Below are positions 1 through 7,946 of a stretch of DNA of 33,720 bases, in pieces. Each line of letters starts with the position of its first letter. Position 1 is the stretch's first letter. Under the pieces are notes generated by a model. It had not been told where the DNA came from, did no database searches, and saw nothing but the letters and a program-made list of their open reading frames with translations. The translations under genes and the position numbers were made by a program. Origin of the DNA: JAVWHX01 sp036639875 (lineage in GTDB: Bacteria > Bacillota_I > Bacilli_A > Erysipelotrichales > Coprobacillaceae); NCBI GenBank assembly GCA_036639875.1, contig JAVWHX010000021.1, forward strand, positions 1 to 33,720, given 5' to 3'.

Positions 1-2
1 TA

Positions 3-413
3 CCCGACGAGTTTAATTATTTTGGAAAACTTATCGGTAGTTGGGCAATAGACTATATTGAGGATAACACTTCTCTTGCAATTAAAGGTGAATGGCATTT
101 CTCATGGGTTCTTGAAGGGATGGCTATTCAGGATGTTATTATTCTGCCTGATTATGAATATGGGTCATCGTTGCGTATTTATAATCCCGATACACATGCA
201 TGGGATGTAGCTTATGGTTATACTGGAAAAATAATACGACTTGAAGCAAAAAAACAAGATAACATGATAATGCTCACCTTCATCAATGATGAAAGAAGAA
301 AATGGATTTTTACTAATATACAGGACAATCATTTTCATTGGGAAAACATTACTGTAAAGGATGATGGTGAATGGTATATAAATGCTGAAATATATGCTGA
401 ACGTATCAAATAA
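3..413 (+). CDS. DUF1579-like calycin-fold protein, 3' part only
   Basis: The reading frame is open from the left edge of the window to a TAA at 413, so the gene begins outside and 136 residues are visible. An ATG at 120 lies in the middle of the conserved stretch (GEWHFSWVLEG just before it) and is not the true start. The pattern 'F..LIGSW.ID', 'GEWHFSWVLEG.AIQDV', then 'FTNI..NHFHWE' and a final strand rich in W and Y resembles small lipocalin/calycin-like proteins of the DUF1579 type, which have no assigned reaction. No membrane segment is visible. The family call rests on pattern memory and is moderate; the coding status is strong. Confidence 0.65.
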   Translation, partial: PDEFNYFGKLIGSWAIDYIEDNTSLAIKGEWHFSWVLEGMAIQDVIILPDYEYGSSLRIYNPDTHAWDVAYGYTGKIIRLEAKKQDNMIMLTFINDERRKWIFTNIQDNHFHWENITVKDDGEWYINAEIYAERIK

Positions 414-430
414 CTTCAGTTCACTGTGCT

Positions 431-479
431 ACAAATTTCAGTTTATACAAGTCTAGATATAGAGAAGAATTAAAATTTA
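431..479. repeat. Direct repeat copy 1 flanking the KilA-N gene
   Basis: The 17 bases ACAAATTTCAGTTTATA at 431-447 recur with one change at 1382-1398 on the other side of the KilA-N gene. Both copies are followed by a looser AGAGA-AAGAA-TTAA stretch. The two copies are in direct orientation about 950 bases apart. They may mark the ends of an inserted cassette or a duplicated gene end; no target duplication or recombinase is visible. Confidence 0.5.
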
Positions 480-532
480 TCATGACGAATAGTTTATTAC
501 TGTTCGTTAGAAGTGAGAGAATGGAGAAGATT

Positions 533-1342
533 ATGAATAAATTAAAGGTTTTAGATAATGAAATTTCTGTGAAAACTTTTGATGATAAAGATTTTATTTC
601 ACTTACAGATATGTTGAAATCAAAAGATGGCGAATTCTTTATATCTGATTGGTTAAGAAATCGTAATACAATCGAGTTTTTAGGAGTATGGGAAAGCATG
701 TATAATCCAGGTTTTAATTATGGCGAATTTGCCATAATTAAAAGTAAAGCAGGATTAAACAATTATAAAATAAGTGTAAAAGAATGGTGTTCGAAAACAA
801 ATGCTATTGGTTTAAAGGCTACAGCAGGAAGATATGGTGGAACTTATGCGCAGTCTGACATTGCATATGAATTTGCATCATGGATTTCAGTAGAATTTAA
901 ACTATACTTAATTGAAGAATTTCAACGTTTGAAATCAGAAGAACAAAAGCAACTAGGATGGGATGTGCGTCGAGAGTTGACAAAAATAAACTATTTAGTT
1001 CATACTGATTCTATAAAAGAAAATCTCATTCCAATTCTTAACGAAAAGCAAAAACTAGTTGTATATGCGACTGAAACTGATTTACTAAATGTAGCATTAT
1101 TTGGAGAAACGGCACGTGAATGGAGAAATAGGAATCCAAAACTAAAAGGAAATATAAGAGATTATGCAACCGTTGAGCAATTATTGATTTTGGCAAATCT
1201 TGAAATTTTAAATGCAGAATTTATAGAAGGTGGAATATCACAATCAACAAGACTTGAAAAACTTAATAAAAGTGCGATTAGACAATTAGAATCATTGAAA
1301 AAAAGAATTGAGGTTTCAAAGGTGTTAAACAGAGCTAAATGA
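533..1342 (+). CDS. KilA-N domain protein
   Basis: A 269-residue protein of the KilA-N family, a DNA-binding domain typical of phages, large DNA viruses and prophage-like islands. The domain covers roughly the first 140 residues: 'DFISLTDMLKSKDGEFFISDWLRNRNT', a G-L-x-x-Y segment, 'TNAIGLKATAGRYGGTYAQSDIAYEFASWIS' and 'FKLYLIEEFQRLK' are characteristic. The C-terminal half is mostly helical and is shared by many KilA-N proteins of Firmicutes and Bacteroidetes. Upstream in-frame ATGs at 482 and 521 exist, but GGAGAAG at 523-529 gives the ATG at 533 a correctly spaced ribosome binding site. No other phage gene is adjacent, and the gene sits between direct repeats, so it may be a solitary insertion. 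Target and role are unknown. Confidence 0.88.
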   Translation: MNKLKVLDNEISVKTFDDKDFISLTDMLKSKDGEFFISDWLRNRNTIEFLGVWESMYNPGFNYGEFAIIKSKAGLNNYKISVKEWCSKTNAIGLKATAGRYGGTYAQSDIAYEFASWISVEFKLYLIEEFQRLKSEEQKQLGWDVRRELTKINYLVHTDSIKENLIPILNEKQKLVVYATETDLLNVALFGETAREWRNRNPKLKGNIRDYATVEQLLILANLEILNAEFIEGGISQSTRLEKLNKSAIRQLESLKKRIEVSKVLNRAK

Positions 1343-1381
1343 TTTATATAGATTATAGTTTTTATAATAGGAATAGATAAT

Positions 1382-1411
1382 ACAAATTTCAGCTTATAGA
1401 GATAAGAAGTT
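1382..1411. repeat. Direct repeat copy 2 flanking the KilA-N gene
   Basis: Second copy of the element at 431; the first 17 bases (ACAAATTTCAGCTTATA) differ from copy 1 at one position. It lies 40 bases past the KilA-N stop codon. Confidence 0.5.
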
Positions 1412-1500
1412 AAGTATTCCACTTTAATTCTACTAATAGGGGATGTCATTGAATATATAAATAAGGTATTATCCTATTATAAATGAAAAGGGGCAATGAA

Positions 1501-1965
1501 ATGAATCAGATAATAATAGGGAAGTTTATAGCACAAAAAAGAAAAGAAAAGAACTTAACACAAGAACAATTAGCTGATAGACTAGGCGTATCAAATAAAA
1601 CAATTTCTAAATGGGAAACTGGAAAATGTATGCCTGATTATGCTGTTATTAAAAAATTGTGTGAAGAACTAGAAATAACAATTTCAGAACTAATGGATGG
1701 AAAAGAGACAGAAGAAAAGAGTGCTCAAGGATATGATAATGAACAAATTTTAGATTTGTTAAGAAGAACACAAGAATTAGAAAAACAAAAGAATATGTTA
1801 TATGGACTTGTATTACTTGTTATGGGTATTGCTTTACAAGCACTTTCGTATGTAGTAGGTGGTTCTGATGTTAAAGAGTTTATTTCGGGAATATTGTTAG
1901 GTTTATCAATTGTTGAAATGCTTGTTGGGATTTATGTGATTGGAAGAAGCTTTGTGAGTAGTTAA
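1501..1965 (+). CDS. XRE-family regulator with two C-terminal membrane segments
   Basis: A 154-residue protein. Residues about 5-65 form a lambda-repressor/Cro-type helix-turn-helix ('AQKRKEKNLTQEQLADRLGV' followed by SNKTISKWETGK.MPD). A linker 'EQILDLLRRTQELEKQKN' that looks helical leads to two hydrophobic stretches, about residues 102-122 and 130-150, so the protein is predicted to be tethered to the membrane. Such fusions are common in Firmicutes, where they often control neighbouring transporters. Start: an ATG at 1483 is in frame, but AAAGGGG at 1487-1493 precedes the ATG at 1501 by seven bases, so 1501 is preferred. No transporter is adjacent here; the next gene, mgtE, is convergent. 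Confidence 0.85.
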   Translation: MNQIIIGKFIAQKRKEKNLTQEQLADRLGVSNKTISKWETGKCMPDYAVIKKLCEELEITISELMDGKETEEKSAQGYDNEQILDLLRRTQELEKQKNMLYGLVLLVMGIALQALSYVVGGSDVKEFISGILLGLSIVEMLVGIYVIGRSFVSS

Positions 1966-1993
1966 TCATTGGATTGACTACTTTTTACATTAC

Positions 1994-2024
1994 AAAAAAA
2001 GATGTTCCCATAAAGAAACATCTT
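1994..2024 (-). terminator. Intrinsic terminator of mgtE
   Basis: Read on the minus strand, AAGATGTT pairs with AACATCTT (2017-2024 with 1999-2006) and is followed by seven T (1994-2000). It starts four bases after the mgtE stop codon. It could also weaken read-through from the convergent XRE gene. Confidence 0.8.
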
Positions 2025-2027
2025 CGT

Positions 2028-3380
2028 CTATATTAAATAAGGTAAAAATAAATTAGCAAGACTTAAGAAGATAAAGAATCCTAAGACATCAGTTGCTGTC
2101 GTTAAGAAGACCGATGATGCTAATGCAGGATCAGCATGCAAGGCTTTTAATATAACTGGGATTAAGAATCCAAAGAAACCTGCAACAACTAAGTTTCCTA
2201 TCATTGCTATACAAATGATAATACCTAAATAGAAATTGCCATATAACGCATAAACAACAAGTCCTGTGACAGCGCCAGTCACTGCTCCATTAATCATACC
2301 TACAAATATTTCTTTTATAAAAGCAGGAAAACAATCTTTAAAATGAACTTCTCCTAAAGCAATACTTCTCACCATAATAGATAAAGTTTGAGTACCAGCA
2401 TTACCACCCATGCCAGAAACAATTGTCATCGTTGCTGATAAAGCGACAATTTGTTCAATAGTACCTTCGAACATCTTAACAGTAAATGATGCTAAGAAGG
2501 CTGTAAATAGATTAACAATTAACCAAGGTAAACGCATTTTAATAGATTCAAATAAAGTTGAATCCATAGATTCTTCTTTACTAACCCCATGCATTTGTAA
2601 CATATCTTCAGTATGTTCTTCTACGATAACATCAATGATATCATCTACAGTAATAATCCCTAATAATGCATTATTCTTATTAACAACAGGAATTGTTGTT
2701 AAGTCATACTTAGAAACAAGTAATGAAACTTCTTCCTGATCTGTTTCAGGTAAAACAGATATAATATGATCATTCATAATACTTTCTAATTTAACTTCAT
2801 CATCAGCTACTAATATATCTCTTAAATCAGCAGTACCAACTAACTGCTTTTTATCATTTAAGACAAATATTGTATCAATAACTTCTGTTTTAGGAGCAAT
2901 TTTTTTAATTGCTCTTAAAACATCAAACATAGATAATTGCAAATGAAGAGCGATGTACTCAGTTGTCATAAGTCCACCAGCACTATCTTCCTCATATCCT
3001 AATAACTGTTCAATGATCTTTTTATCTCCAACTTTCATTAAATTGATAAGTTGTTTTCTTTTCCCAACAGATAACTCACCTAAGATATCAACAATATTAT
3101 CTTTAGATATATAATTAAATAAAGTAAGTGTACGTTTATTATCAAGACACTTTAATATATCAACCTGTAGTTCTTCATCAGCTTCTTCTAATATCTCAGC
3201 TAACTTCTCATCATCAATATGATTACATAAATATTCTAATTGGTTATCTTCTAAATCTTCAATCTCTTCTGCTAAATCAATTGGCTGAACATGATCATAT
3301 ATATTATCAATTTCTTTTGTATCATGTTTAGCTAATGCTAATAGTAATTTTTTTAATTGTTCTTGTGTTTTTGTAGTCAT
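2028..3380 (-). CDS. mgtE: Magnesium transporter MgtE
   Basis: A 450-residue MgtE-type Mg2+ channel, full length for the family. In order: an acidic N-terminal helical domain (residues 1-130, dense in D and E, the Mg2+-sensing part), two CBS repeats (about 137-195 and 201-258), a connecting plug helix, and five membrane segments from about 285. The family signatures GGNAGTQT (325-332) and DPALASS (417-423) followed by D431 of the ion pore are present. The protein imports Mg2+ down its electrochemical gradient and closes when cytoplasmic Mg2+ is high. AATGGAGG precedes the ATG. The gene stands alone with its own promoter (3486-3514), a leader of about 100 bases with a strong hairpin, and its own terminator. 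I saw no M-box riboswitch in the leader. Confidence 0.96.
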   Translation of the reverse strand: MTTKTQEQLKKLLLALAKHDTKEIDNIYDHVQPIDLAEEIEDLEDNQLEYLCNHIDDEKLAEILEEADEELQVDILKCLDNKRTLTLFNYISKDNIVDILGELSVGKRKQLINLMKVGDKKIIEQLLGYEEDSAGGLMTTEYIALHLQLSMFDVLRAIKKIAPKTEVIDTIFVLNDKKQLVGTADLRDILVADDEVKLESIMNDHIISVLPETDQEEVSLLVSKYDLTTIPVVNKNNALLGIITVDDIIDVIVEEHTEDMLQMHGVSKEESMDSTLFESIKMRLPWLIVNLFTAFLASFTVKMFEGTIEQIVALSATMTIVSGMGGNAGTQTLSIMVRSIALGEVHFKDCFPAFIKEIFVGMINGAVTGAVTGLVVYALYGNFYLGIIICIAMIGNLVVAGFFGFLIPVILKALHADPALASSVFLTTATDVLGFFIFLSLANLFLPYLI

Positions 3381-3407
3381 AAAAAACCTCCATTTCTTTA
3401 AAATGAA

Positions 3408-3427
3408 GATCTCAACGTAGTGAGATC
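3408..3427 (-). promoter_or_regulatory. Hairpin in the mgtE leader
   Basis: GATCTCA and TGAGATC form a seven-pair stem with a six-base loop, 28 bases upstream of the mgtE start. No T-run follows on either strand, so it is not a classical terminator. The GATC at its base can alternatively pair upstream with GATTATAT in the same leader, so two conformations are possible. Confidence 0.5.
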
Positions 3428-3485
3428 ATATATTAAGTTCCTCGGCTTGCCAATATCCATATAATCCCACATCCTTCCATAACAA

Positions 3486-3514
3486 AGTATGTAATCAAAC
3501 GACAAGAAAGTCAA
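3486..3514 (-). promoter_or_regulatory. Predicted sigma-A promoter of mgtE
   Basis: On the minus strand, TTGACT (3514-3509), 17 bases, CATACT (3491-3486). The -35 is near consensus and the -10 is weaker. It would give a leader of about 98 bases before the mgtE start. Confidence 0.5.
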
Positions 3515-3596
3515 CCTTTTTATGAAAAAAACGTATATCTCAAGTATTCTCAATATCAATTTTTATAAACAACTTATCTTAATAAAAGAAAAGCGA

Positions 3597-3625
3597 TTGT
3601 TTTTATGTAAAAATTATTGTATAAT
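3597..3625 (+). promoter_or_regulatory. Predicted sigma-A promoter for the PTS EIIB gene
   Basis: TTGTTT (3597-3602), 17 bases, TATAAT (3620-3625). The leader to the EIIB start is about 150 bases and contains an AT-rich inverted repeat (TGTATAAA with TTTATACA, about 3653-3703). No gene was found in 3626-3785, and I recognised no catabolite operator. Confidence 0.6.
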
Positions 3626-3785
3626 ACTTTTAATAAGAGTTATCGAAAGTGAATGTATAAAGGATTAATAATTAAAATGAATAATATTTATACAGATTTA
3701 TCAATGCTGACGAACTGATCCTATTATATTCGCAAAAGAATCAATATATAGGGACTCTTATAAAATTCAAAGAGGAGGTCAAAAA

Positions 3786-4097
3786 ATGACAAAAATTTTA
3801 TTGGTATGTAACTTAGGAATGTCTACAAGTATGTTAGTTCAAAAAATGGAAAAAGAAGCAGTAGAAAGAGGCATTGAGGTAGAAATAGCAGCTGTACCAA
3901 TTCGAGTAGCAGAAAATGAATACAGTCACTATCAAATTATAATGTTAGGCCCTCAAGTAAGACATGAGTATAAAGGATTAAAAGCTAAGATAGGTGAAGC
4001 AGTTCCAATTGAAATTATTGATATGAGAGATTATGGAACTATGAATGGTAAAAATGTATTAGAGGCTGCTTTAAAAGTAATTGCAGCACATCAATAG
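3786..4097 (+). CDS. PTS EIIB subunit, lactose/cellobiose family
   Basis: A 103-residue single-domain EIIB. The N-terminus 'KILLVCNLGMSTSMLV' is the signature phosphocysteine loop, with Cys8 the predicted phosphorylation site. 'IIMLGPQVRHEY' and 'IEIIDMRDYGTMNG' match the remaining conserved blocks of the lactose/N,N'-diacetylchitobiose/cellobiose family. It relays phosphate from an EIIA protein to sugar entering through an EIIC. GAGGAGGTC precedes the ATG. No EIIA or EIIC is adjacent; the only EIIC in the window is 7 kb downstream (11007). The following genes are a ROK regulator and a PHP phosphoesterase, which suggests a sugar-sensing unit. The partner EIIC and the sugar cannot be told from the sequence. 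Confidence 0.93.
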   Translation: MTKILLVCNLGMSTSMLVQKMEKEAVERGIEVEIAAVPIRVAENEYSHYQIIMLGPQVRHEYKGLKAKIGEAVPIEIIDMRDYGTMNGKNVLEAALKVIAAHQ

Positions 4098-4184
4098 AGA
4101 AGAAGTATTTCGTCAGCATGAAACTTAATTGAAAAGTAGTAAATTTGTGTTGTTTATATTATAATGTGAGATAGGTGATAAGTG

Positions 4185-5228
4185 ATGAACATAAGTACAA
4201 CTCAAAATTTGAGAAAAATTAATAAAGATAAAATCTTAAAAGCACTTCTTGAATTAGGAGAATGTGATAAAAATCAACTATCTCACTATACTTCTTTGAG
4301 TATTGGGACTTGTAATAATATACTACGGGAATTATTGGAGTCTAGCGAAGTTGTTATGGGAGATGGATTTGAATCAACAGGTGGTAGAAAACCTAAAAGT
4401 TATAAACTTAATAGCAATTATTCTAAAATCTTAACGATATCTTTTCATAAAGAATATCGTGATGGTTATTTCACTTTTTATACAATGCGAGTTTATAACA
4501 ATGTTGATGATATTCTTTATGAGACAAGAAAAGAACCTAAAGTATTAAACTTTGAAACATTAAGTCAAGATATCGGTGATATCCTAAAACAATATGATAA
4601 TATCAAAATTATTTCAATAGCTATACCTGGAGTGATTTCACAAACTGGTCATTTGGGAGAAATTTCACTTGTAGAAGGTTTTCATCATTTTAAAGGTATT
4701 CATATTGCTGAGAAACTTAATCAAATGTTTGATATAAAGGTCTTAATTGATAATGATGTGAATGTAACAGCAATAGGTTATTACTCAAATTATAAAGAAT
4801 TATCACATTTAGGTTTTATATATCAACCTTTAGAAGATTTAGCAGGAGCTGCGATGATTGTTAATGGGCAACTTCAAAGAGGAAAACATCATTTTGTTGG
4901 TGAACTTTCTTTTCTCCCATTTCTTACTCATGAACAACAGTTTGAATATATTAAAACAAAAGAAGGAAGGATTTATTTATTATCAATGTTTATTATAACA
5001 ATGATTGTTATGAATGATCCTGAAATGATATGTATAAGTTGTGGGAATTTAGATTCAGTTGAACCACTTTTAACTGAAGTTAAAAAGTATTTACCATATA
5101 ACCATTTAATACCTGAGATTGTGTTGATTGGTGATATAGATCAACATATCTTTAAAGGTTTATTAGAAATGAGTCATGAAGCATTAAGTTCTAATTTAGT
5201 TATGACAAGACAATTTATTTTTGAATAA
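4185..5228 (+). CDS. ROK-family transcriptional regulator
   Basis: A 347-residue protein with a winged-helix DNA-binding domain at about residues 10-70 ('ILKALLELGECDKNQLSHYT', 'SIGTCNNILRELLES') followed by a sugar-kinase-like ROK body. 'ISIAIPGVIS' and 'VLIDNDVNVTAIGYY' match ROK core motifs. The D-x-G-x-T phosphate-binding motif of active ROK kinases is replaced, and the Cys-rich zinc motif (C-x-C-G-x-x-G-C) is missing after GELSFLPF. It is therefore most likely a NagC/XylR-type regulator and not a kinase. AGGTGAT at 4173-4179 supports the ATG at 4185 over the GTG at 4182. A TATAAT at 4160-4165 could drive a very short leader, though no good -35 lies at the usual distance. The PHP gene starts ten bases after its stop, so the two are co-transcribed. 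Confidence 0.87.
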   Translation: MNISTTQNLRKINKDKILKALLELGECDKNQLSHYTSLSIGTCNNILRELLESSEVVMGDGFESTGGRKPKSYKLNSNYSKILTISFHKEYRDGYFTFYTMRVYNNVDDILYETRKEPKVLNFETLSQDIGDILKQYDNIKIISIAIPGVISQTGHLGEISLVEGFHHFKGIHIAEKLNQMFDIKVLIDNDVNVTAIGYYSNYKELSHLGFIYQPLEDLAGAAMIVNGQLQRGKHHFVGELSFLPFLTHEQQFEYIKTKEGRIYLLSMFIITMIVMNDPEMICISCGNLDSVEPLLTEVKKYLPYNHLIPEIVLIGDIDQHIFKGLLEMSHEALSSNLVMTRQFIFE

Positions 5229-5238
5229 GGAGATAAAA

Positions 5239-6129
5239 ATGGAAAAATATATTGATTTACACATGCATTCATTGTATAGCGATGATGGAGAATTTACACC
5301 TAGAGAACTCGTTGAAAAATGTCATAAAGCAGGAGTTCGTATTATGGCAATTGCTGATCATAATAGTGTAAAAGCTATTGATGAAGAAAAAGAAGTTGCT
5401 AAGGAATTAGGGATAACAGTTATTCCTGCTATTGAGATTGATTGTACTTATAAAGGGATAAATCTTCATTTATTAGGATATGGAATGGATTATCATCATA
5501 AAGATTTTGAAGAAGTAGAAGATAATGTATTAAACCAAGAATTAAGTTCTTCTTTAGAAAAGTTAAAATTAACAAATCAATTAGGATTTGAACTTACAAA
5601 GAAAGACTTAGATAGAGTTTCTGATAATGGAGTCTATACTGGTGAAATGTTTGGAGAAGTCTTATTAGGAGATGAAAGATATTTAGATCATGAATTATTA
5701 AAACCATATAGAGCTGGTGGAGAAAGATCTGATAATCCTTTTGTTAACTTCTATTGGGATTATTATGCACAAGGGAAACCTTGTTATGTAGAGATTGTTT
5801 TTCCAACTCTTGAAGAAGCGATAGCATTGGTTGAAAGACATGGTGGTGTACCTGTCTTAGCACATCCTGGAAATAACTTAAAAGGACAGTTTGAAATCTT
5901 TGATGAAATGGTAAAAGTAGGAGTGAAAGGTGTTGAAGCATTTAGTAATTATCATGCACCTGAAACTGTTGAATATTTCTACAACAAAGGTAAAGAACAT
6001 AATGTTTTAGTAACGTGTGGTAGTGATTATCATGGGAAAACTAAGCCTGCAATTGAACTTGGTGAATGTCGTTGTACGATTGATGAACATGACATTGAAG
6101 CACAATTAAAAGCATATAAACTTATATAA
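5239..6129 (+). CDS. PHP-domain metal-dependent phosphoesterase
   Basis: A 296-residue PHP (polymerase and histidinol phosphatase) domain protein, whose family hydrolyses phosphate esters with two or three bound metals. Metal-ligand motifs are visible in order: 'DLHMHSLYSDDG' (H8 and H10), 'AIADHNS', 'AIEIDC', 'VPVLAHPG', 'SNYHAPE' and 'GSDYHG' near the C-terminus. It resembles YciV/TrpH-like enzymes that act on nucleotide or sugar phosphates. AAGGAGAT at 5227-5234, inside the end of the ROK gene, gives the ATG at 5239 its ribosome binding site. Co-transcription with a ROK regulator and proximity to a PTS EIIB suggest a phosphosugar or phosphonucleotide substrate, which is inference. The terminator at 6134 ends the unit. 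Confidence 0.9.
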   Translation: MEKYIDLHMHSLYSDDGEFTPRELVEKCHKAGVRIMAIADHNSVKAIDEEKEVAKELGITVIPAIEIDCTYKGINLHLLGYGMDYHHKDFEEVEDNVLNQELSSSLEKLKLTNQLGFELTKKDLDRVSDNGVYTGEMFGEVLLGDERYLDHELLKPYRAGGERSDNPFVNFYWDYYAQGKPCYVEIVFPTLEEAIALVERHGGVPVLAHPGNNLKGQFEIFDEMVKVGVKGVEAFSNYHAPETVEYFYNKGKEHNVLVTCGSDYHGKTKPAIELGECRCTIDEHDIEAQLKAYKLI

Positions 6130-6133
6130 GAGT

Positions 6134-6181
6134 AGATATACGCTAAGTACAGAAATGTATTGAACGTATATCTGCTTTTTG
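6134..6181 (+). terminator. Intrinsic terminator after the PHP gene
   Basis: AGATATACG (6134-6142) pairs perfectly with CGTATATCT (6165-6173); a smaller inner pairing TACA/TGTA is possible. A run of T follows (6176-6181). Confidence 0.85.
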
Positions 6182-6247
6182 TTTCCTTTGATAGGATAAT
6201 AAGTTATACTTAAATAAAGAGATACTGATGAAAAGGAGGATATTATT

Positions 6248-6763
6248 ATGCGAAAGAAAATGATTATCATGTTTGGTCTTATCGTATTATCATTAGTGGG
6301 GGTTTTATGTACAGTTAGATTTTATAATATTAATGATACAGAAAATTATTCATCAGTAAAAATTTTTGAAAAAGAAACAAAATTAAAGTTCTATGATATT
6401 TATGATATCAATTCTTATGTCTTTTCTGGAAACAAAGTCAAACTTAGTAATATTTCAAATCTCCAAATTATGTTTGATAAAACTCAAGAGAATCATTATC
6501 GTGTTTCAATAGATTCAACACAGTCAATATATGAGATAGATATAAATTTAAAAACAAATCTACCAACAAATTATAAATCAAAGACAATAGATGATATAAC
6601 ACTTCATTATCTTTATATGTCACAAGATCAAGTTTATGAGTTTGTTGTTAATGAGAATAATGTTCAGTATAAATTTAACTTAAAAAATACTGATAACTTA
6701 TCAGAGGAGAATTTGTTTCTAAAAGTTAAAGATTATATCTTGTTAAATAAAGAGTTATTCTAA
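6248..6763 (+). CDS. Small membrane-anchored protein of unknown function
   Basis: A 171-residue protein that I do not recognise. Residues about 5-25 are a hydrophobic segment after 'MRKK', i.e. a signal anchor or signal peptide without a lipobox, so most of the chain should be outside the cell. The exported part is rich in N, D, Y and T and predicted mostly beta, with no cysteines outside the N-terminal segment. AAAGGAGG precedes the ATG. It is bracketed by terminators at 6134 and 6764 and so is transcribed alone. A weak promoter (TTGATA, 17 bases, TAAATA at 6188-6216) may drive it. Confidence 0.75.
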   Translation: MRKKMIIMFGLIVLSLVGVLCTVRFYNINDTENYSSVKIFEKETKLKFYDIYDINSYVFSGNKVKLSNISNLQIMFDKTQENHYRVSIDSTQSIYEIDINLKTNLPTNYKSKTIDDITLHYLYMSQDQVYEFVVNENNVQYKFNLKNTDNLSEENLFLKVKDYILLNKELF

Positions 6764-6788
6764 AAGGAATCCATGTGATTCTTTTTTT
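6764..6788 (+). terminator. Intrinsic terminator
   Basis: GAATC (6767-6771) and GATTC (6777-6781) with extra A-T and G-T pairs below, a five-base loop and seven T (6782-6788). It starts right after the stop codon of the membrane-anchored protein. Confidence 0.75.
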
Positions 6789-6908
6789 GAAATATAAATA
6801 TCAAAAATAACCATTATATATTGTTTATCTTGAATAAATATACCAATTATTCATTTCATGAAGAAAAATTAAGAGTTTGGTGTATAATATAAAAACAAGA
6901 ACTAAGGA

Positions 6909-6927
6909 TTGACTTTTTCTAAGTCAA
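6909..6927 (+). promoter_or_regulatory. Hairpin in the leader of the AEC transporter gene
   Basis: TTGACTT and AAGTCAA form a seven-pair stem 36 bases upstream of the start codon. A TATAAT at 6883-6888 upstream is the likely -10 of the gene, with no clear -35. No T-run follows, so this is a leader hairpin of unknown role. Confidence 0.4.
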
Positions 6928-6963
6928 AGATTATTCTATTGTTAGTAAATTGGGGGAATAAAT

Positions 6964-7890
6964 GTGGATATTCAAGTTATTTTATCACAAATGATACAGT
7001 TGTTTTTGGTTATTTCTTTAGGTTATTTCTTATTTAAAGTGAAGATATTAGATGTTGATTTAAATAAGAAATTAACAACTTTATTATTATCAGTAACAAC
7101 ACCAGCTATGATTATATCGTCAGTATTGTCTTCTACAACTTCACAAAAGTTAGAAGATGTATTGTTTGTTTTTGTTATTGGGATAGGAATATATATTGTG
7201 TTACCTATTTTGGGGATTATTCTTGTAAAGGTAATGAGAGTTCCTTTAAAACAACAAGGATTATATATATTTATGACTGTATTCTCTAATATTGGATTTA
7301 TGGGATTTCCAGTTATGAAAGCTATCTTTGGTAATGAAGCTGTTTTTTATACAGCTATCTTTAACATGATATTTAATCTATTGGTTTTTAGTGTTGGAGC
7401 TATGATGATGAATTATGGAACTGATAGAAAAACTCAGATTAATATTAAGAACTTATTATCACCAGGTGTTATAGCGTCTTTAGTCGCTTTACTTATTTAT
7501 TTTATTAAACTACAAGTGCCTACAGTTATATCATCTACAGTTAGTATGGTTGGGGATATTACAACACCAATGGCTATGTTGTTGATTGGTTCAACCCTAG
7601 CGAATATTCCTTTAAAAGAAGTCTTTAATGAATTAAGAGTTTATCCATATACGCTTATTAAACAAGTCCTTGTTCCAATTATTGCCTTTCCAATTCTTAG
7701 ATTAATTATTGCTGATCCATTAATCTTAGGAATTACATTAATTATGATATCAATGCCAGTTGCGAATAGTGCAGTATTATTTGCGACACAGTATGATGGG
7801 GATGTTTCATTAGCTGCTAAGACTGTCTTTATGACAACATTACTTTCAGTTGTTACAATACCACTCATAGTTGCATTGTTTCTTGCATAG
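6964..7890 (+). CDS. AEC-family transporter (auxin efflux carrier fold)
   Basis: A 308-residue integral membrane protein with about ten hydrophobic segments in two five-helix halves, the AEC architecture. The N-terminal block 'LFLVISLGYFLFKVKILD', followed by LNKKLT.LLLSVTTPAMI, and the second-half block 'TTPMAMLLIGSTLA' are family signatures. Bacterial members export or import small organic anions such as malate; the substrate is not predictable here. The start is GTG at 6964, seven bases after the GGGGG at 6952-6956; an ATG two bases earlier is in another frame. It is a single-gene unit with a terminator overlapping its stop codon. Confidence 0.9.
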   Translation: MDIQVILSQMIQLFLVISLGYFLFKVKILDVDLNKKLTTLLLSVTTPAMIISSVLSSTTSQKLEDVLFVFVIGIGIYIVLPILGIILVKVMRVPLKQQGLYIFMTVFSNIGFMGFPVMKAIFGNEAVFYTAIFNMIFNLLVFSVGAMMMNYGTDRKTQINIKNLLSPGVIASLVALLIYFIKLQVPTVISSTVSMVGDITTPMAMLLIGSTLANIPLKEVFNELRVYPYTLIKQVLVPIIAFPILRLIIADPLILGITLIMISMPVANSAVLFATQYDGDVSLAAKTVFMTTLLSVVTIPLIVALFLA

Positions 7891-7910
7891 ACATCTGAGG
7901 ATGTCTTTTT
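7889..7910 (+). terminator. Intrinsic terminator overlapping a stop codon
   Basis: AGACATC (7889-7895) and GATGTCT (7900-7906) with a TGAG tetraloop and T-run. The stem begins inside the TAG stop codon of the AEC gene. Confidence 0.85.
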
Positions 7911-7946
7911 GTTTTTGATAATATAGATATTTAAGAAGGTGAGAAA

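Noticed and set aside
2410..2739. Plus-strand open frame antisense to mgtE
   Set aside because: It mirrors the coding pattern of mgtE, has no ribosome binding site and no recognisable domain.
3381..3480. M-box (ykoK) magnesium riboswitch upstream of mgtE
   Set aside because: The leader is shorter than the usual M-box of about 165 bases, and I could not find its conserved internal blocks; only a simple hairpin is clear.
5221..5238. TTG start at 5221 for the PHP protein
   Set aside because: It overlaps the end of the ROK gene and would place the strong AAGGAGAT inside the coding region; the ATG at 5239 is properly spaced from that site and starts just before the conserved D-L-H-x-H.
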